Shown: positions 7,671-19,494, counted from the stretch's first letter. The stretch is DNA of 64,000 nt from Paraburkholderia adhaesiva (GCF_021390575.1 NZ_JAJEJQ010000001.1:1216501-1280500); one strand, 5' to 3'. Translations and numbers: made by a program. Notes: generated by a model not told the origin, from the sequence alone.

Positions 7671-8885
7671 ATGAAAAAGACCACCACTCGAATGACTACC
7701 CGCGTCACCGGCGCATTGATCGCCGCCGGCGCGATGATCGCAGCGGCCGACGCCTGTGCACAAAGCAGCGTGACGCTGTACGGTGCCGTTGACGATGCAG
7801 TTGCGTACGCAAACAACCAGAAGGGCAGCTCGAACGTGTACATGCGCCAGGGCAATCTGGCCGCGTCGAAGTGGGGCCTGAATGGCGTTGAAGATCTCGG
7901 CGGCGGTCTCGCAGCGATTTTCGATCTGCAGGCAGGTTTCGATCTGAACACCGGCGCTTCGTCGACGAGCGGCCTGCTCTTCAACCGTCAGGCTTACGTT
8001 GGTCTGCGCAGTAACGCGTACGGCCAGGTCACGATGGGCCGCCAGTACACGCCGTACCTGCTGTTCGTGGGCCCGCTTGCATCGAGCTGGGCGCTCACCG
8101 GCGCAACCGGCGCGCACCCGGGCGATATCGACGGTCTCGACACGACGATCCGCATCAATAACTCGATCACGTACAACACGCCGATTTTCGCTGGCCTGCA
8201 GGGAAGCGCGATGTACGCACTCGGTGGTCAGCCGGGCAGCACGGGCAAGGGACAGACGTTCAGCGGCGCACTGAAATACGCGTACGGTCCGATGTCTTTC
8301 GCGGCGGCCTACCTGCAAATGGATAACGCAGCGACGAACGTGACGTCGACGAACCCGACGCCGAATTTCGATTCGTCATCGACCGGCTCGTTCGGCATTT
8401 CGGCGCTGAACCAGGGCTATGCGTCGGCACGCAGCGTGCGTCACGCAGCATTGGCCGGCACCTATACGTTTGGCAATGCGATGGTCGGCCTGAACTACAC
8501 GAACGTCCGCTATCTGCCGGGCGCGCACTCGATCCCCGCATTCACCGACACCGCCGTGTTCAACACGTACGCCGCGATCGGCACGTATCGCTTCACGCCG
8601 GCGTTCGATGTCGCAGCGGGCTACTCGTACACGATGGCATCGAAGGCCAACGGTATCGACGATGCAGCGCGCTATCAGCAGATCGCACTGAAGCAGGCGT
8701 ATCACCTGTCGAAGCGCACGACGCTGTACGCGATCCAGGCTTACCAGCACGCAAACGGCAGCACGCTGAATGCGGCCGGCGCGATCGTCGATGCAGCGCC
8801 GTCGGTTGGCGATTCGCAGAACGGGACGCCGTCGTCGACGCGCAATCAGTTCGTCGGCATGCTCGGCATGACGGTGCTGTTCTGA
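7671..8885 (+). CDS. Outer-membrane porin (Porin_4 / OmpC-like)
   Basis: A 404-residue porin from the ATG at 7671 (GGGA ribosome site upstream). A signal peptide (MKKTTTRMTTRVTGALIAAGAM ... ADACA) precedes QSSVTLYGAVDDAV, the standard mature start of Burkholderia trimeric porins. It has repeated aromatic-girdled beta-strands, KWGLNGVEDLGGGLAAIF, FNRQAYVGL and a C-terminal Phe (MTVLF) needed for BAM assembly. Operator sites in its promoter link it to uronate/sugar-acid use, so it probably lets the substrate of the MFS importer through the outer membrane. Confidence 0.9.
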   Translation: MKKTTTRMTTRVTGALIAAGAMIAAADACAQSSVTLYGAVDDAVAYANNQKGSSNVYMRQGNLAASKWGLNGVEDLGGGLAAIFDLQAGFDLNTGASSTSGLLFNRQAYVGLRSNAYGQVTMGRQYTPYLLFVGPLASSWALTGATGAHPGDIDGLDTTIRINNSITYNTPIFAGLQGSAMYALGGQPGSTGKGQTFSGALKYAYGPMSFAAAYLQMDNAATNVTSTNPTPNFDSSSTGSFGISALNQGYASARSVRHAALAGTYTFGNAMVGLNYTNVRYLPGAHSIPAFTDTAVFNTYAAIGTYRFTPAFDVAAGYSYTMASKANGIDDAARYQQIALKQAYHLSKRTTLYAIQAYQHANGSTLNAAGAIVDAAPSVGDSQNGTPSSTRNQFVGMLGMTVLF

Positions 8886-8960
8886 CCGCTGGACATGCAT
8901 GATTCCCGGCCCACGGGTCGTCGATTGATTTTGTAGCCTCGGTTCGTTATCATCCCCGCG

Positions 8961-8976
8961 ATGATAACGATACCAT
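8961..8976. promoter_or_regulatory. LacI-type operator, site 3 (MFS importer promoter)
   Basis: ATGATAACGATACCAT fits the NTGRTA-N4-TAYCAN pattern of the regulon, 28 bases before the importer's start. A partly overlapping inverted repeat, GTTATCAT (8946-8953) / ATGATAAC (8961-8968), extends the site. Confidence 0.6.
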
Positions 8977-9004
8977 CAGAGTCTGAGAGGACGGAGACGA
9001 AACA

Positions 9005-10297
9005 ATGAGTGTTAGCACCTCAGTCGCCGCCAGAGTGGCATCTGGCCGTTACCGGTGGACTATCTGCGCGATGATGTTTTTCGCGACCACCATCAATTAC
9101 ATGGACCGGCAGATGCTCGGTCTGCTCGCGCCGCTGCTGCAGAAGGACATCGGCTGGACCCAGGTTCAGTACGCGCAGACCGTGATGGTCTTCACCGTCA
9201 CGTACGCGCTCGGTCTCGCGGTGTTCGGCCGTATCGCCGACAAGGTCGCAGAAAAGGGCGTGTACGGCACCGCAATGGCGTTGTGGAGCGTCGCGGCAAT
9301 GCTGCACGCGGTCGCTGCGACCGTGCCTGGCTTCGCTGCCGTGCGGGGTTTCCTCGGTTTTTCCGAAGCGTCGAACTTCCCCGTCGCGATCCGCACGACG
9401 GCGCTCTGGTTCCCGAAGAAGGAGCGCGCACTCGCTACCAGCATCTGGAATATGGGTGCCACGGTTGGCGGCCTCGTCGCACCGGCGTTCGTGCCGATCG
9501 TCGCGGTGATGTGGGGCTGGCGCGCGGCGTTCATCATCGGTGGCGTGACCGGTTTCATCTGGCTCGCCGTGTGGATGGTGATCTATCGCCCCGCGAAGTC
9601 GCATCCGCGTGTGTCGGAAGAAGAACTCGCGTACATCAACTCGGACGCGGGCGAGACGGAACCGGTAGAGAAGAAGGTCAGCTGGCTGTCCGTGCTGCGC
9701 TACCGTGAGACGTGGGCGTTCATGGTCGGCAAGTTCATGACCGATCCGATCTGGTGGTTCTACCTGTTCTGGCTGCCGAAGTGGCTGAACGAGTCGAATC
9801 ATATCGACATCCAGCACATGGGCGCGCCGCTCATGGTGATCTACGGCATGTCGTGTGTCGGCAGCGTGGCAGCGGGGTGGGTGTCGTCGCGACTGATGGC
9901 ACGCACGCAGCGCGCGAACTTCGCACGCAAGGCGACGATGCTCGTTTGCGCCCTGTGCGTCATGCCGATCGCGCTCGTGTCCCAGTTCCAGACGCTGTGG
10001 TTCGCGGTGCTCGCAGTCGGTCTCGCTGCTGCCGCTCACCAAGGGTGGTCTGCGAATCTGGTCACGCTGGTGTCCGACGTGTTCCCGAAGCGTGCGATCG
10101 GCACGGTGATCGGTGTCGGCGGTGTGATGGGCATGCTCGGTTCGTTCCTGTTCTCCGGTGTGATCGGCGAAACGCTGCAGCGCACCGGTCAATACTGGGC
10201 ACTGTTCGCAGCCGGCGCGCTCGCGTACATCATTGCACTCGCGATCATGCACCTGCTGATGCCGCGCATGACGCTGGTTAAGCTGCGTGAGGACTGA
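9005..10297 (+). CDS. MFS transporter, anion:cation symporter (hexuronate type)
   Basis: A 430-residue, 12-helix MFS protein. The start RWTICAMMFFATTINYMDRQMLGLLAPLLQKDIGW is the signature of the ExuT/GudP anion:cation symporter family, which imports hexuronates, galactarate/glucarate or galactonate with protons. A GxxADK-like loop (FGRIADKVAEKG) follows helix 2. A GAGGACGGAGA ribosome site precedes the ATG. The operator at 8961-8976 and the flanking porin and dehydratase support a role as inner-membrane importer of a uronate or aldarate; the exact substrate cannot be read. Confidence 0.85.
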   Translation: MSVSTSVAARVASGRYRWTICAMMFFATTINYMDRQMLGLLAPLLQKDIGWTQVQYAQTVMVFTVTYALGLAVFGRIADKVAEKGVYGTAMALWSVAAMLHAVAATVPGFAAVRGFLGFSEASNFPVAIRTTALWFPKKERALATSIWNMGATVGGLVAPAFVPIVAVMWGWRAAFIIGGVTGFIWLAVWMVIYRPAKSHPRVSEEELAYINSDAGETEPVEKKVSWLSVLRYRETWAFMVGKFMTDPIWWFYLFWLPKWLNESNHIDIQHMGAPLMVIYGMSCVGSVAAGWVSSRLMARTQRANFARKATMLVCALCVMPIALVSQFQTLWFAVLAVGLAAAAHQGWSANLVTLVSDVFPKRAIGTVIGVGGVMGMLGSFLFSGVIGETLQRTGQYWALFAAGALAYIIALAIMHLLMPRMTLVKLRED

Positions 10298-10398
10298 TCG
10301 AGCGTTGACGTAAGGTACACTCCGCGTGGTGCACGACATCGACGTGCGGCACGCGGGGAACACCTCCGTCGCGCGTCGTCAAAGAACAGATTCGAGCG

Positions 10399-11442
10399 AT
10401 GGAAAAACCGAAAGAAAAAGTTGTGCCGCACAACGGCAGACGTGCACGCGGTGGCATGCGCGATACGCGCATCACTGACGTTGCAGCACTCGCGCAGGTG
10501 TCGCCGATCACGGTGTCGCGCGCACTGAACAGCCCCGAAGTCGTCGCGCCTGAAACCTTGCAGCGCGTGCAGCAGGCAGTCCAGCAACTCGGCTATGTGC
10601 CGAACCGGCTCGCGGGCAGCCTGTCGTCGTCGAAGTCGCGGCTGATTGCGGCGATTGTGCCGACCGTCGCGCACTCTCTCTTTTCCACGTCTATTCAGAC
10701 CTTCAGCGATGCGATGTCGCGTGCGGGCTATCAGGTGCTGCTCGGTCTCGCCGGCTACAGCGAAGACGACGAACTGCGCGTGCTCGATGCCGCGCTGAGC
10801 CGCCGTCCCGAAGGCGTGCTGCTCGTCGGCGTCGCGCGTACGGCGCCGCTGCGCGCGCGGCTTTTGAGTCTGCAACTGCCCACAGTCGAAACGTGGGACA
10901 CCACCGATCTGCCCGTCGATATGCTGGTCGGCTTCTCGCACTACGACGTTGGCGTCGCGGTCGCGAAGCATTTCATCGAGCGCGGCAAGCGGCGACCCGC
11001 CATCGTGTCCGCGAATGACGCGCGCGCCCGCGCCCGTCACGACGGCTTCGTGCAGGCAATGGTGCAGCACGGCGTCCCCAATGTCGCGGACGTGAGCGTC
11101 GCGCCGCCCAGCTCGGTCGACCTTGGCCGCCAGAAGCTCGCAGAGATACTCGATGCGGGCAGCGACATCGATTGCGTGTTCTGCGGCTCCGACCTGCTCG
11201 CGCTCGGCGTGCTCTCAGAGGCGCGCGAGCGTGGCATCAAGGTGCCCGAGGATTTGTCCGTTTGCGGCTTCGGCGACCTCGAATTCGCGGCCGAAATGCG
11301 TCCTGCGCTAACGAGCGTGCGCGTTGACGGCGAGCGGATCGGCAGCACGGCCGCCGATTGCCTCATCGCGCGACTGCGTGGTGTGTCGGCGCAAAGCAAC
11401 GTGGACGTTGGTTTCACGATCGTCGCACGCGATACCGCCTGA
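10399..11442 (+). CDS. LacI-family transcriptional regulator (GntR-like)
   Basis: A 347-residue regulator. An N-terminal LacI HTH ([26 protein letters not shown], about residues 24-50) and hinge helix are followed by a periplasmic-binding-protein-like effector domain ([21 protein letters not shown] ... [13 protein letters not shown]). The basic leader before the HTH is unusually long (about 20 residues). It sits between the importer and the dehydratase, whose promoters carry the ATGGTA-N4-TACCAT family of sites, so it is the best candidate repressor of this cluster. The inducer is probably a sugar acid. Confidence 0.87.
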   Translation: MEKPKEKVVPHNGRRARGGMRDTRITDVAALAQVSPITVSRALNSPEVVAPETLQRVQQAVQQLGYVPNRLAGSLSSSKSRLIAAIVPTVAHSLFSTSIQTFSDAMSRAGYQVLLGLAGYSEDDELRVLDAALSRRPEGVLLVGVARTAPLRARLLSLQLPTVETWDTTDLPVDMLVGFSHYDVGVAVAKHFIERGKRRPAIVSANDARARARHDGFVQAMVQHGVPNVADVSVAPPSSVDLGRQKLAEILDAGSDIDCVFCGSDLLALGVLSEARERGIKVPEDLSVCGFGDLEFAAEMRPALTSVRVDGERIGSTAADCLIARLRGVSAQSNVDVGFTIVARDTA

Positions 11443-11555
11443 TTCATCCCGCGGCCTGACGCGCTCAGGCCGCGGCCTTCCTCGCAGCACACAGCCCACC
11501 GTCCAGCCCTCCGCACCCGCCGTTACCTGGGGTTATCCCTTACCTCGCAAGTGCA

Positions 11556-11571
11556 ATGGTAACGCTATCAT
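11556..11571. promoter_or_regulatory. LacI-type operator, site 4 (dehydratase promoter)
   Basis: ATGGTAACGCTATCAT is an inverted repeat of the regulon type, about 80 bases before the dehydratase start. It is in the 210-base gap after the regulator gene. Confidence 0.65.
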
Positions 11572-11653
11572 TGAGCCCGCTGAACGGTCATGGATACCGT
11601 TTAACTACTACTCACTGCGCCAACACCGCCTTCATCGAGAAAGAGGAATTCGC

Positions 11654-13408
<1,755 letters not shown>

Positions 13409-13526
13409 TCGACTGTGCGGACCGCGTGATTCACGCGAAGTCCGCGAACACCTGAGGCCGCGCAACGCTGCGCGGCCATCGCATCCCACTGCATTTATCC
13501 GCATTCATCCGATACAGGACGAACGT

Positions 13527-14261
13527 ATGACCACCACCGCCATTACCGTGAGCGACGCCGCACTCGAGCAGCTGCGCCACGTCAGCACCGCGACGATCAC
13601 CACGCAACTGTTCAAGCGCGGGCTGCGCAATGTTTTCATCCAGAACGTGAAGCCGCTCGCAGCGGTAGCGCCTGGCACGCCTAACCTTGTCGGCCCGGCA
13701 TTCACGCTGCGCAACATTCCCGCGCGCGAGGATCTCGACCACGTTGGCGCGTTCCAGGACCCGAACCACCCGCAGCGCAAAGCGATCGAAACCGCACCGG
13801 CAGGCAGCGTGCTCGTGCAGGACTGCCGTGAAGAGCGCAGCGTCGGCTCGGTCGGCTCGATTCTCGCGGCGCGCCTGAAGGTGCGTGGCGTCGCGGGCAT
13901 GGTTTCGGACGGCCCGGTGCGCGACAGCGTATCGATTGCCGCGACCGGCCTGCCGATGTACTGCGCCGGCGCCGCCGCGCCGCTGAATCTCGCGAAGCAC
14001 CACGCGATTGATATCAACGTGCCGATCGCGTGCGGCGGCGTTGCCGTCTATCCGGGCGACATCATTGTTGGTGACGCCGATGGCGTCGTGGTCGTGCCGA
14101 GCCATCTCGCGGAAGAAGTCGCCCGCGACGCGGCCGCTCAGGAGCTGCTCGAAGAGTACCTCACGACCTGCATCGAGTCGGGTCGCCCGTTGCCGGGCAC
14201 GTATCCGCCGAACGAGGAAACGCTCGCCGGTTTCGAAGCCTGGCGCAAGAGCCGCGGCTGA
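13527..14261 (+). CDS. RraA-like protein (possible aldolase/lyase)
   Basis: A 244-residue protein of the RraA / HMG-aldolase-type fold. GSVGSILAARLKVRGVAGMVSDGPVRD resembles the family's substrate- and metal-binding segment (GxxL...G.. GxVxDGxxRD). Many RraA-fold members are metal-dependent aldolases or decarboxylases of keto acids rather than RNase E inhibitors. Its position between a sugar-acid dehydratase and an aldehyde dehydrogenase favours a catabolic enzyme. It is about 35 residues longer than a typical small RraA. The reaction is not established. Confidence 0.75.
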   Translation: MTTTAITVSDAALEQLRHVSTATITTQLFKRGLRNVFIQNVKPLAAVAPGTPNLVGPAFTLRNIPAREDLDHVGAFQDPNHPQRKAIETAPAGSVLVQDCREERSVGSVGSILAARLKVRGVAGMVSDGPVRDSVSIAATGLPMYCAGAAAPLNLAKHHAIDINVPIACGGVAVYPGDIIVGDADGVVVVPSHLAEEVARDAAAQELLEEYLTTCIESGRPLPGTYPPNEETLAGFEAWRKSRG

Positions 14262-14293
14262 ACGCCATCACGAACATCGAACAGGGATTGAAC

Positions 14294-15736
14294 ATGAGCC
14301 AGTTTGCAAACTACATCGGCGGACAATGGGTTGAGAGCGACAAGCTTTCGCGCAACGTCAATCCGTCGAATCTCGACGACGTGATCGGCGAGTTCGCGCA
14401 GGCCGACGCCGCGCAGACGCATCAAGCCATCGCAGCCGCGCGCGCTGCGTTCCCGGCGTGGTCGCAATCGACGCCGCAGCAGCGTTTCGACGTGCTCGAC
14501 CGCGTCGGCACGGTGATCCTCGAACGCAAGGCCGAACTCGGCAAGCTGCTCGCTCGCGAGGAAGGCAAGACGCTGCCCGAAGCGATCGGCGAAGTCGGCC
14601 GCGCTGGGCAGATCTTCAAGTTCTTCGCTGGCGAGACGCTGCGTGTTGGCGGCGAGATCGTGCCGTCGGTGCGTCCGGGCATGACCGTCGAGATCACCCG
14701 CGAGCCGCTCGGTGTGATCGGCATGATCACGCCGTGGAATTTCCCGATTGCGATTCCCGCGTGGAAGATCGCGCCGGCGCTCGCGTACGGCAACTGCGTG
14801 GTGATCAAGCCGGCGGACCTCGTGCCGGCTTCGACGTGGGAACTGGTGCGCATCATCGCCGAAGCAGGCGCGCCGGCTGGCGTGATCAATCTCGTGATGG
14901 GCCGTGGTTCGGTGGTCGGCGAAATTCTCGTGGAGTCCGAAGGAATCGATGCGATCAGCTTCACCGGGTCGGTTGCGACGGGTCGCGCGATCGGCGCGAA
15001 GTGCGTGCAGAAAGGCAAGAAATTCCAGCTCGAAATGGGCGGCAAGAATCCGATGGTCGTGCTCGATGATGCCGATCTCGATGTCGCCGTCGAAGCGTGC
15101 GTCAACGGCTCGTTCTATTCGACCGGTCAGCGTTGCACCGCGTCGAGCCGTCTGATCGTGACCGAAGGCATTCACGACCGCTTCGTTGAAGCCGTGAAGA
15201 CGCGTCTTTCGAAGATCCGCGTTGGCGATGCGCTCGACGAATCGACGCAGATCGGCCCGGTGGTCGACGAGCGTCAACTCGAACAGGACGAGCGCTACAT
15301 CGCGATCGCACGCGAAGAGGGCGGCACGGTATTCGGCGGCGAGCGCGTCGAGCGCGCGACGCGCGGTTTCTTCCTCGCGCCGGCGCTCGTGACCGGCACG
15401 ACGCCGGACATGCGCATCAACCGCGAAGAAGTGTTCGGCCCGGTCGCTTCGGTGATCAAGGTGAAGGACTACAACGAGGCACTGGCCGTCGCGAACGATA
15501 CGGAGTTCGGTCTGTCCGCAGGCATCTGCACGACGTCGCTGAAGTACGCAAATCACTTCAAGCGCAATGTGCAGGCCGGCATGGTGATGATCAACACGGC
15601 AACGGCCGGCGTCGATTATCACGTGCCGTTTGGCGGCCGCAAGGGATCGAGCTACGGCCCGCGCGAGCAGGGCAGCTATGCGCGTGAGTTCTACACGACC
15701 GTGAAGACGTCGTACGTGTTTTCGGGCGCGATCTAA
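14294..15736 (+). CDS. Aldehyde dehydrogenase, 2-oxoglutarate-semialdehyde type
   Basis: A 480-residue NAD(P)-dependent aldehyde dehydrogenase from the ATG at 14294 (AGGGA upstream; a TTG at 14288 is the other start). Catalytic residues are N149 (ITPWNFP), E247 (LEMGGKNP) and C281 (GQRCTASSR); FTGSVATGR is the cofactor loop. Similarity in layout to 2,5-dioxovalerate (ketoglutarate semialdehyde) dehydrogenases, together with the upstream dehydratase, suggests the last step of a sugar-acid route into 2-oxoglutarate. It closes the three-gene operon. Confidence 0.87.
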   Translation: MSQFANYIGGQWVESDKLSRNVNPSNLDDVIGEFAQADAAQTHQAIAAARAAFPAWSQSTPQQRFDVLDRVGTVILERKAELGKLLAREEGKTLPEAIGEVGRAGQIFKFFAGETLRVGGEIVPSVRPGMTVEITREPLGVIGMITPWNFPIAIPAWKIAPALAYGNCVVIKPADLVPASTWELVRIIAEAGAPAGVINLVMGRGSVVGEILVESEGIDAISFTGSVATGRAIGAKCVQKGKKFQLEMGGKNPMVVLDDADLDVAVEACVNGSFYSTGQRCTASSRLIVTEGIHDRFVEAVKTRLSKIRVGDALDESTQIGPVVDERQLEQDERYIAIAREEGGTVFGGERVERATRGFFLAPALVTGTTPDMRINREEVFGPVASVIKVKDYNEALAVANDTEFGLSAGICTTSLKYANHFKRNVQAGMVMINTATAGVDYHVPFGGRKGSSYGPREQGSYAREFYTTVKTSYVFSGAI

Positions 15737-15812
15737 ACGGCTCTCGTTGCGGCGAGGGTGATGCAGCAGTCGTTTGCTGCAGCATCACCTCCGCAGTGTG
15801 TCGACGTGGCCG

Positions 15813-16817
15813 CTACGCAGCGCGCGATTTGTTGAGCGTGGATTCGCGCACGATCAGACGCGGTTCGAGGAGCTTGTTTTCGCCAGCGGGTTTGCCGGCG
15901 ATGGCATCGAGCAGTCGCAGCATGGCGATTTCGCCGAGACGTTCGCTCTGGATGTCGACGGTCGTGAGTCCTGGCCACGCATATTCGCCATGCGAAATAT
16001 TGTCGAAGCCGCACACCGCGACGTCGCCCGGCAGCGAAAAACCGAGGTTGCGGGCCTCCTTCAGGAAGCCGAGCGCGATCAGGTCGTTGTAGCAGATCAG
16101 CGCAGCCGGACGCTCGGGACCGAAGAGGATCGACGAACACGCTCGCTCGCCGGCCGCGGCGCTGGGTGCGTCCGCTTCGAACAGGCGTGGCGTGATGCCT
16201 GCACTCGCGAGGCACTCGGTCACGCCGGCGAGGCGCAGTGCGTTCGGCTGAGCGTGTGCGTAGCCGAGGTAGCCGATGTTGCGGTAGCCCTGGTTCAGCA
16301 GGTGCTGCGCGAGCATGAAACCGGCACGATGGTTGTCCGGGTTCACGCTCGCGATCTGCGGATTCGTCGACAGGCGGTTGAGCATCACAATCGGCTTGTC
16401 GAGCGGAGCGAGCTTGTCCGTCACATCGTCGGGCATACGCGTGTTGAGCAGCAGCCCGTCGACACGACGACCGAGCGCTTCGAGCAGCTGATACTCGCGC
16501 GCCGGATTCTCTTCGAGATCGACGAGCAGCAGTGTGTAGTCGAATTGCAGCGCGATGCGGTTTGCGCCTTTCACGAGGCTCGTAAAGTGCGGGTTGCGGA
16601 TGTCGAGCACCGCGACGCCGATCGTGCGCGTTTCGCCGGTCACCATGTAGCGCGCGTGTGGATTCGACTGATAGCCGAGCCGTGCGATGGTCGCCTTCAG
16701 GCGCGCTTCGACCGGCGGCGAGAAGCGTTGTGTGCCGTTAATGAATTTGGACACCGTAGCGACTGACACACCAGCTGATGCGGCGACGTCGCGAATGGTA
16801 GGGGCGCGTTTTTTCAT
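15813..16817 (-). CDS. LacI-family regulator of the uronate dehydrogenase genes
   Basis: A 334-residue protein from the ATG at 16817. The start MKKRAPTIRDVAASAGVSVATVSKFINGTQRF is the LacI HTH; the effector domain follows (TRTIGVAVLDIRNPHFTSLVKG ... AVCGFDNISHGEYAWPGLTTV). It is divergent from udh, and a near-palindromic operator (16825-16838) sits over its own ribosome site, so it probably represses both itself and udh-lactonase. A similar site occurs before the porin (7364). Confidence 0.88.
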   Translation of the reverse strand: MKKRAPTIRDVAASAGVSVATVSKFINGTQRFSPPVEARLKATIARLGYQSNPHARYMVTGETRTIGVAVLDIRNPHFTSLVKGANRIALQFDYTLLLVDLEENPAREYQLLEALGRRVDGLLLNTRMPDDVTDKLAPLDKPIVMLNRLSTNPQIASVNPDNHRAGFMLAQHLLNQGYRNIGYLGYAHAQPNALRLAGVTECLASAGITPRLFEADAPSAAAGERACSSILFGPERPAALICYNDLIALGFLKEARNLGFSLPGDVAVCGFDNISHGEYAWPGLTTVDIQSERLGEIAMLRLLDAIAGKPAGENKLLEPRLIVRESTLNKSRAA

Positions 16818-16824
16818 CAGCGAA

Positions 16825-16838
16825 GGATAACGTTTTCC
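16825..16838. promoter_or_regulatory. LacI-type operator between regulator and udh
   Basis: GGATAACGTTTTCC is a 14-bp imperfect palindrome with the AACGTT core common to LacI/GalR-family sites. It lies 8 bases upstream of the regulator's ATG and about 80 bases from the divergent udh start. Confidence 0.6.
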
Positions 16839-16918
16839 CTGCAGTCTGGAAATCTGGAAATACAGGAACGCTGTCTGCCGGAGGCGGGCGCGACTGGTAA
16901 TCAAACATGAGGTCAAGG

Positions 16919-17737
16919 ATGGACAAGGGCAATAAACCATTCAAGCGTCTGCTGCTGACGGGTGCGGCGGGCAATCTCGGTCGGATCCTGCGTGTCGCCA
17001 TGCGCGACTGGGCCGACATTGTGCGCTGCACCGATATCGCGCCGATGCAAGCGGCAGGGCCGGGCGAAGAAGTGATCCAGGCCGATCTCGCGGATCGCGC
17101 CGCGATGCTGGCGATCGCGGAAGGCGTGGATGCGATCGTGCACATGGGTGGCATTTCGGTCGAGGCGCCGTTCGACGACGTGATGCAGGCAAACATCCTC
17201 GGCACGTACAACCTGTATTCGGCCGCGCAGAAACAGGGCGTGCGCCGCGTGATTTACGCGAGCTCGAATCACGCGATCGGCTTCTACAAGACGACCGAGG
17301 TGATCGACGCGAACGACCCGGTGCGCCCGGACTCGATGTACGGCATCAGCAAGTGTTTCGGCGAGTCGATGTCACGCTACTACTTCGATCGCTTCGGGAT
17401 CGAGACGGTCTGCATGCGGATCGGCTCCGCGTACGAGGCGCCGCAGAACACGCGAATGCTCGTGACGTACATCAGCTTCGCCGACCTGATCGAACTCGTG
17501 CGCTGCTCGCTGTTCGCGACGCGCGTCGATCATACGATCGTGTTCGGCATGTCCGACAATCCCGCGAAGTGGTGGGACAACACGAAGGCGGCCCATCTCG
17601 GCTTCGTCGCGAAGGACAGTTCGCGGCCGTTCGCTGACCGCTTCCCGATCGAAGGGCCGATCGATACGAGCGACATCACGCGTCTCCATCATGGCGGCCC
17701 ATACGTGCTGCTAGGACCGATGGAGCCGAAGTCGTGA
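16919..17737 (+). CDS. udh: Uronate dehydrogenase (NAD-dependent)
   Basis: A 272-residue extended short-chain dehydrogenase from the ATG at 16919 (GAGG at 16909-16912); an ATG at 16907 is possible. The Rossmann motif LTGAAGNLG, the ASSNHAIGFY serine region and Y141-x3-K145 (SMYGISK) match bacterial uronate dehydrogenases, which oxidise D-galacturonate or D-glucuronate to the aldaro-lactone. The next gene (overlap GTGA) is a lactonase that would open the lactone, a strong functional pairing. The divergent LacI gene probably controls it. Confidence 0.88.
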   Translation: MDKGNKPFKRLLLTGAAGNLGRILRVAMRDWADIVRCTDIAPMQAAGPGEEVIQADLADRAAMLAIAEGVDAIVHMGGISVEAPFDDVMQANILGTYNLYSAAQKQGVRRVIYASSNHAIGFYKTTEVIDANDPVRPDSMYGISKCFGESMSRYYFDRFGIETVCMRIGSAYEAPQNTRMLVTYISFADLIELVRCSLFATRVDHTIVFGMSDNPAKWWDNTKAAHLGFVAKDSSRPFADRFPIEGPIDTSDITRLHHGGPYVLLGPMEPKS

Positions 17738-18666
17738 GTGTGACGCCGCAGCGGCTCAACGTCGAGCGCCTCGAGACGGAGCACGCGCGGCGCTGCAGTG
17801 TTGGCGAAAGTCCGGTGTGGCGCGCGGCGGAAAACGCGCTGTACTGGGTCGATATTCCGGCGCAGACCATCGTCCGATATTCGCTGGCCCATGCGCGGCG
17901 TACTGAATGGGCGTTGCCGGAGCGCGTCGGCTGCATCGCGTTCGACCGCAACGGTGTCGTGCTCGCCGCGATGGAAAGCGGTCTCTTCGCGGTGACGCTC
18001 GATGAACCGGCCGATGGCGTGCGGCATGGCACATCGACGGTGCGCCTCGTCGCCGCCGTCGAGCATGCGGCTGCGCGGATGCGCTTCAACGACGGCCGCT
18101 GCGATCGTCAAGGGCGGTTCTGGTCCGGCACGATGGTGCAGGACCCCGTTGGCCGCGAGGCCGCAGGCAAGCTTTATCGCTACGATGCTGGGGCAGGGTT
18201 GTCCGCACCGGTCGTCGATGGGCTTTGCACGCAGAATGGTCTCGCGTGGTCGCCGGACGGGCGCACGATGTACTTGTCGGACTCCTGGCCGACTGAGCGA
18301 CTCGTGTGGGCGTTCGACTACGACGTCGACGATGGCATGCCGACCAACCGACGCCTGTTCGCGAACCTGCACGATCACTCGGGCCGCCCCGATGGCGCAG
18401 CGGTCGATGCGGACGGGTGCTACTGGATTTGTGCGAATGACGCGGGCCTGTTGCTGCGATTCACGCCAGACGGCCGGCTCGATCGCTCGATCGAACTGCC
18501 GGTGTCGAAGCCATCGATGTGCGCGTTCGGCGGCTCGAATCTCGACATGCTATTCGTCGCGTCAATCCAGCCGGCGGGTGGCGTCGGCGAGCATGACGGC
18601 TGTGTGCTCGTGTTGAACCCCGGTGTGAAGGGGCTCGCGGAGCCGGAGTTCGCTGGCGTGCTGTGA
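17734..18666 (+). CDS. SMP-30/gluconolactonase family lactonase
   Basis: A 310-residue six-bladed propeller protein starting at a GTG that overlaps the udh stop. Family marks are the metal-binding Glu near the start (VGESPVW), RFNDGRCDRQGRFWSGTM (Asn/Asp ligands), LYRYD and QNGLAWSPDGRTMYLSDS. SMP-30 enzymes hydrolyse sugar lactones with a divalent metal. Coupled to udh it most likely opens galactaro- or glucaro-lactone to the aldarate. Confidence 0.87.
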   Translation: MSVTPQRLNVERLETEHARRCSVGESPVWRAAENALYWVDIPAQTIVRYSLAHARRTEWALPERVGCIAFDRNGVVLAAMESGLFAVTLDEPADGVRHGTSTVRLVAAVEHAAARMRFNDGRCDRQGRFWSGTMVQDPVGREAAGKLYRYDAGAGLSAPVVDGLCTQNGLAWSPDGRTMYLSDSWPTERLVWAFDYDVDDGMPTNRRLFANLHDHSGRPDGAAVDADGCYWICANDAGLLLRFTPDGRLDRSIELPVSKPSMCAFGGSNLDMLFVASIQPAGGVGEHDGCVLVLNPGVKGLAEPEFAGVL

Positions 18667-18899
18667 CGCGGGCATTCGGCGGCTGCTTCGCGAGCGACCA
18701 ACGAATGGATGTGCGCTCGGACCACGAGAAGCTGTGTGTAAAACACGCTTCTCGCGGCCGCGATCAGTTGAAGTTGATCAGTCGCGGATCGAGTTTTGTC
18801 TGTGACGTGCGTCGATGGAAAAGCGCAAATATCGTTGCGATCTTGCGCCGACGCCGAGCGCGAAACGACGGCTGAAACCGTCAACCGTTTATAAACACG

Positions 18900-19427
18900 T
18901 CACCACGGCATCATCCGCTGCAGCGTCTGGTCGCGAAGGACGAATCGATGCAGCAGGGCGGCCCCGACATGCAGGCAGATCAGGGAGAACAGTGCCCAGG
19001 CGAGGACGCCATGAACGTCGCCCATGGCGTGACCGAACGATGACCCGGCGGACGAAAGCGAAGGAAGCGGGATCGCACCGAACAAGGTCACGCGCCAGGC
19101 ACGTGACGAAGCGTTGATCCAGCCGAGCACCGGGACGGCGACCAGCAACGCGTACAGCGCGTAATGCGTGAGGCCAGAGAGCGTGCGCAATGGCTGGGCC
19201 TGATCGTTGGCCGGCGCGCGATGCGTGGCGCGCCATAGAATGCGGCAGGCCATCGCGGCAAGCAACGCGGTGCCGACGACGAGATGCCAGGCGATCAGGC
19301 CTTCCGGGCGGGTGTCGCGATGCACGTCCGGCATGGTCCAGCCCAGCACGAACTGCACACCGACGAGTGACACGACGAGCCAATGAAGAAACCGTGAGAC
19401 AGCGTCGTATTTTGACGTGACATTCAT
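18900..19427 (-). CDS. Cytochrome b561 family protein
   Basis: A 175-residue, four-helix di-haem b membrane protein. Conserved haem-ligand histidines appear in SRFLHWLVV, GLIAWHLVVG, DVHGVLAW and ICLHVGAAL. Members pass electrons from the quinone pool, often to deal with superoxide or periplasmic substrates. It lies 68 bases downstream of the sensor kinase on the same strand and probably ends the two-component operon. Confidence 0.88.
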   Translation of the reverse strand: MNVTSKYDAVSRFLHWLVVSLVGVQFVLGWTMPDVHRDTRPEGLIAWHLVVGTALLAAMACRILWRATHRAPANDQAQPLRTLSGLTHYALYALLVAVPVLGWINASSRAWRVTLFGAIPLPSLSSAGSSFGHAMGDVHGVLAWALFSLICLHVGAALLHRFVLRDQTLQRMMPW

Positions 19428-19494
19428 GGCGATCCCTGCCGAAGAAGGTTCGGTTTAAAACGGCCGATCCTACACAGGAATTCTTAACAAGACA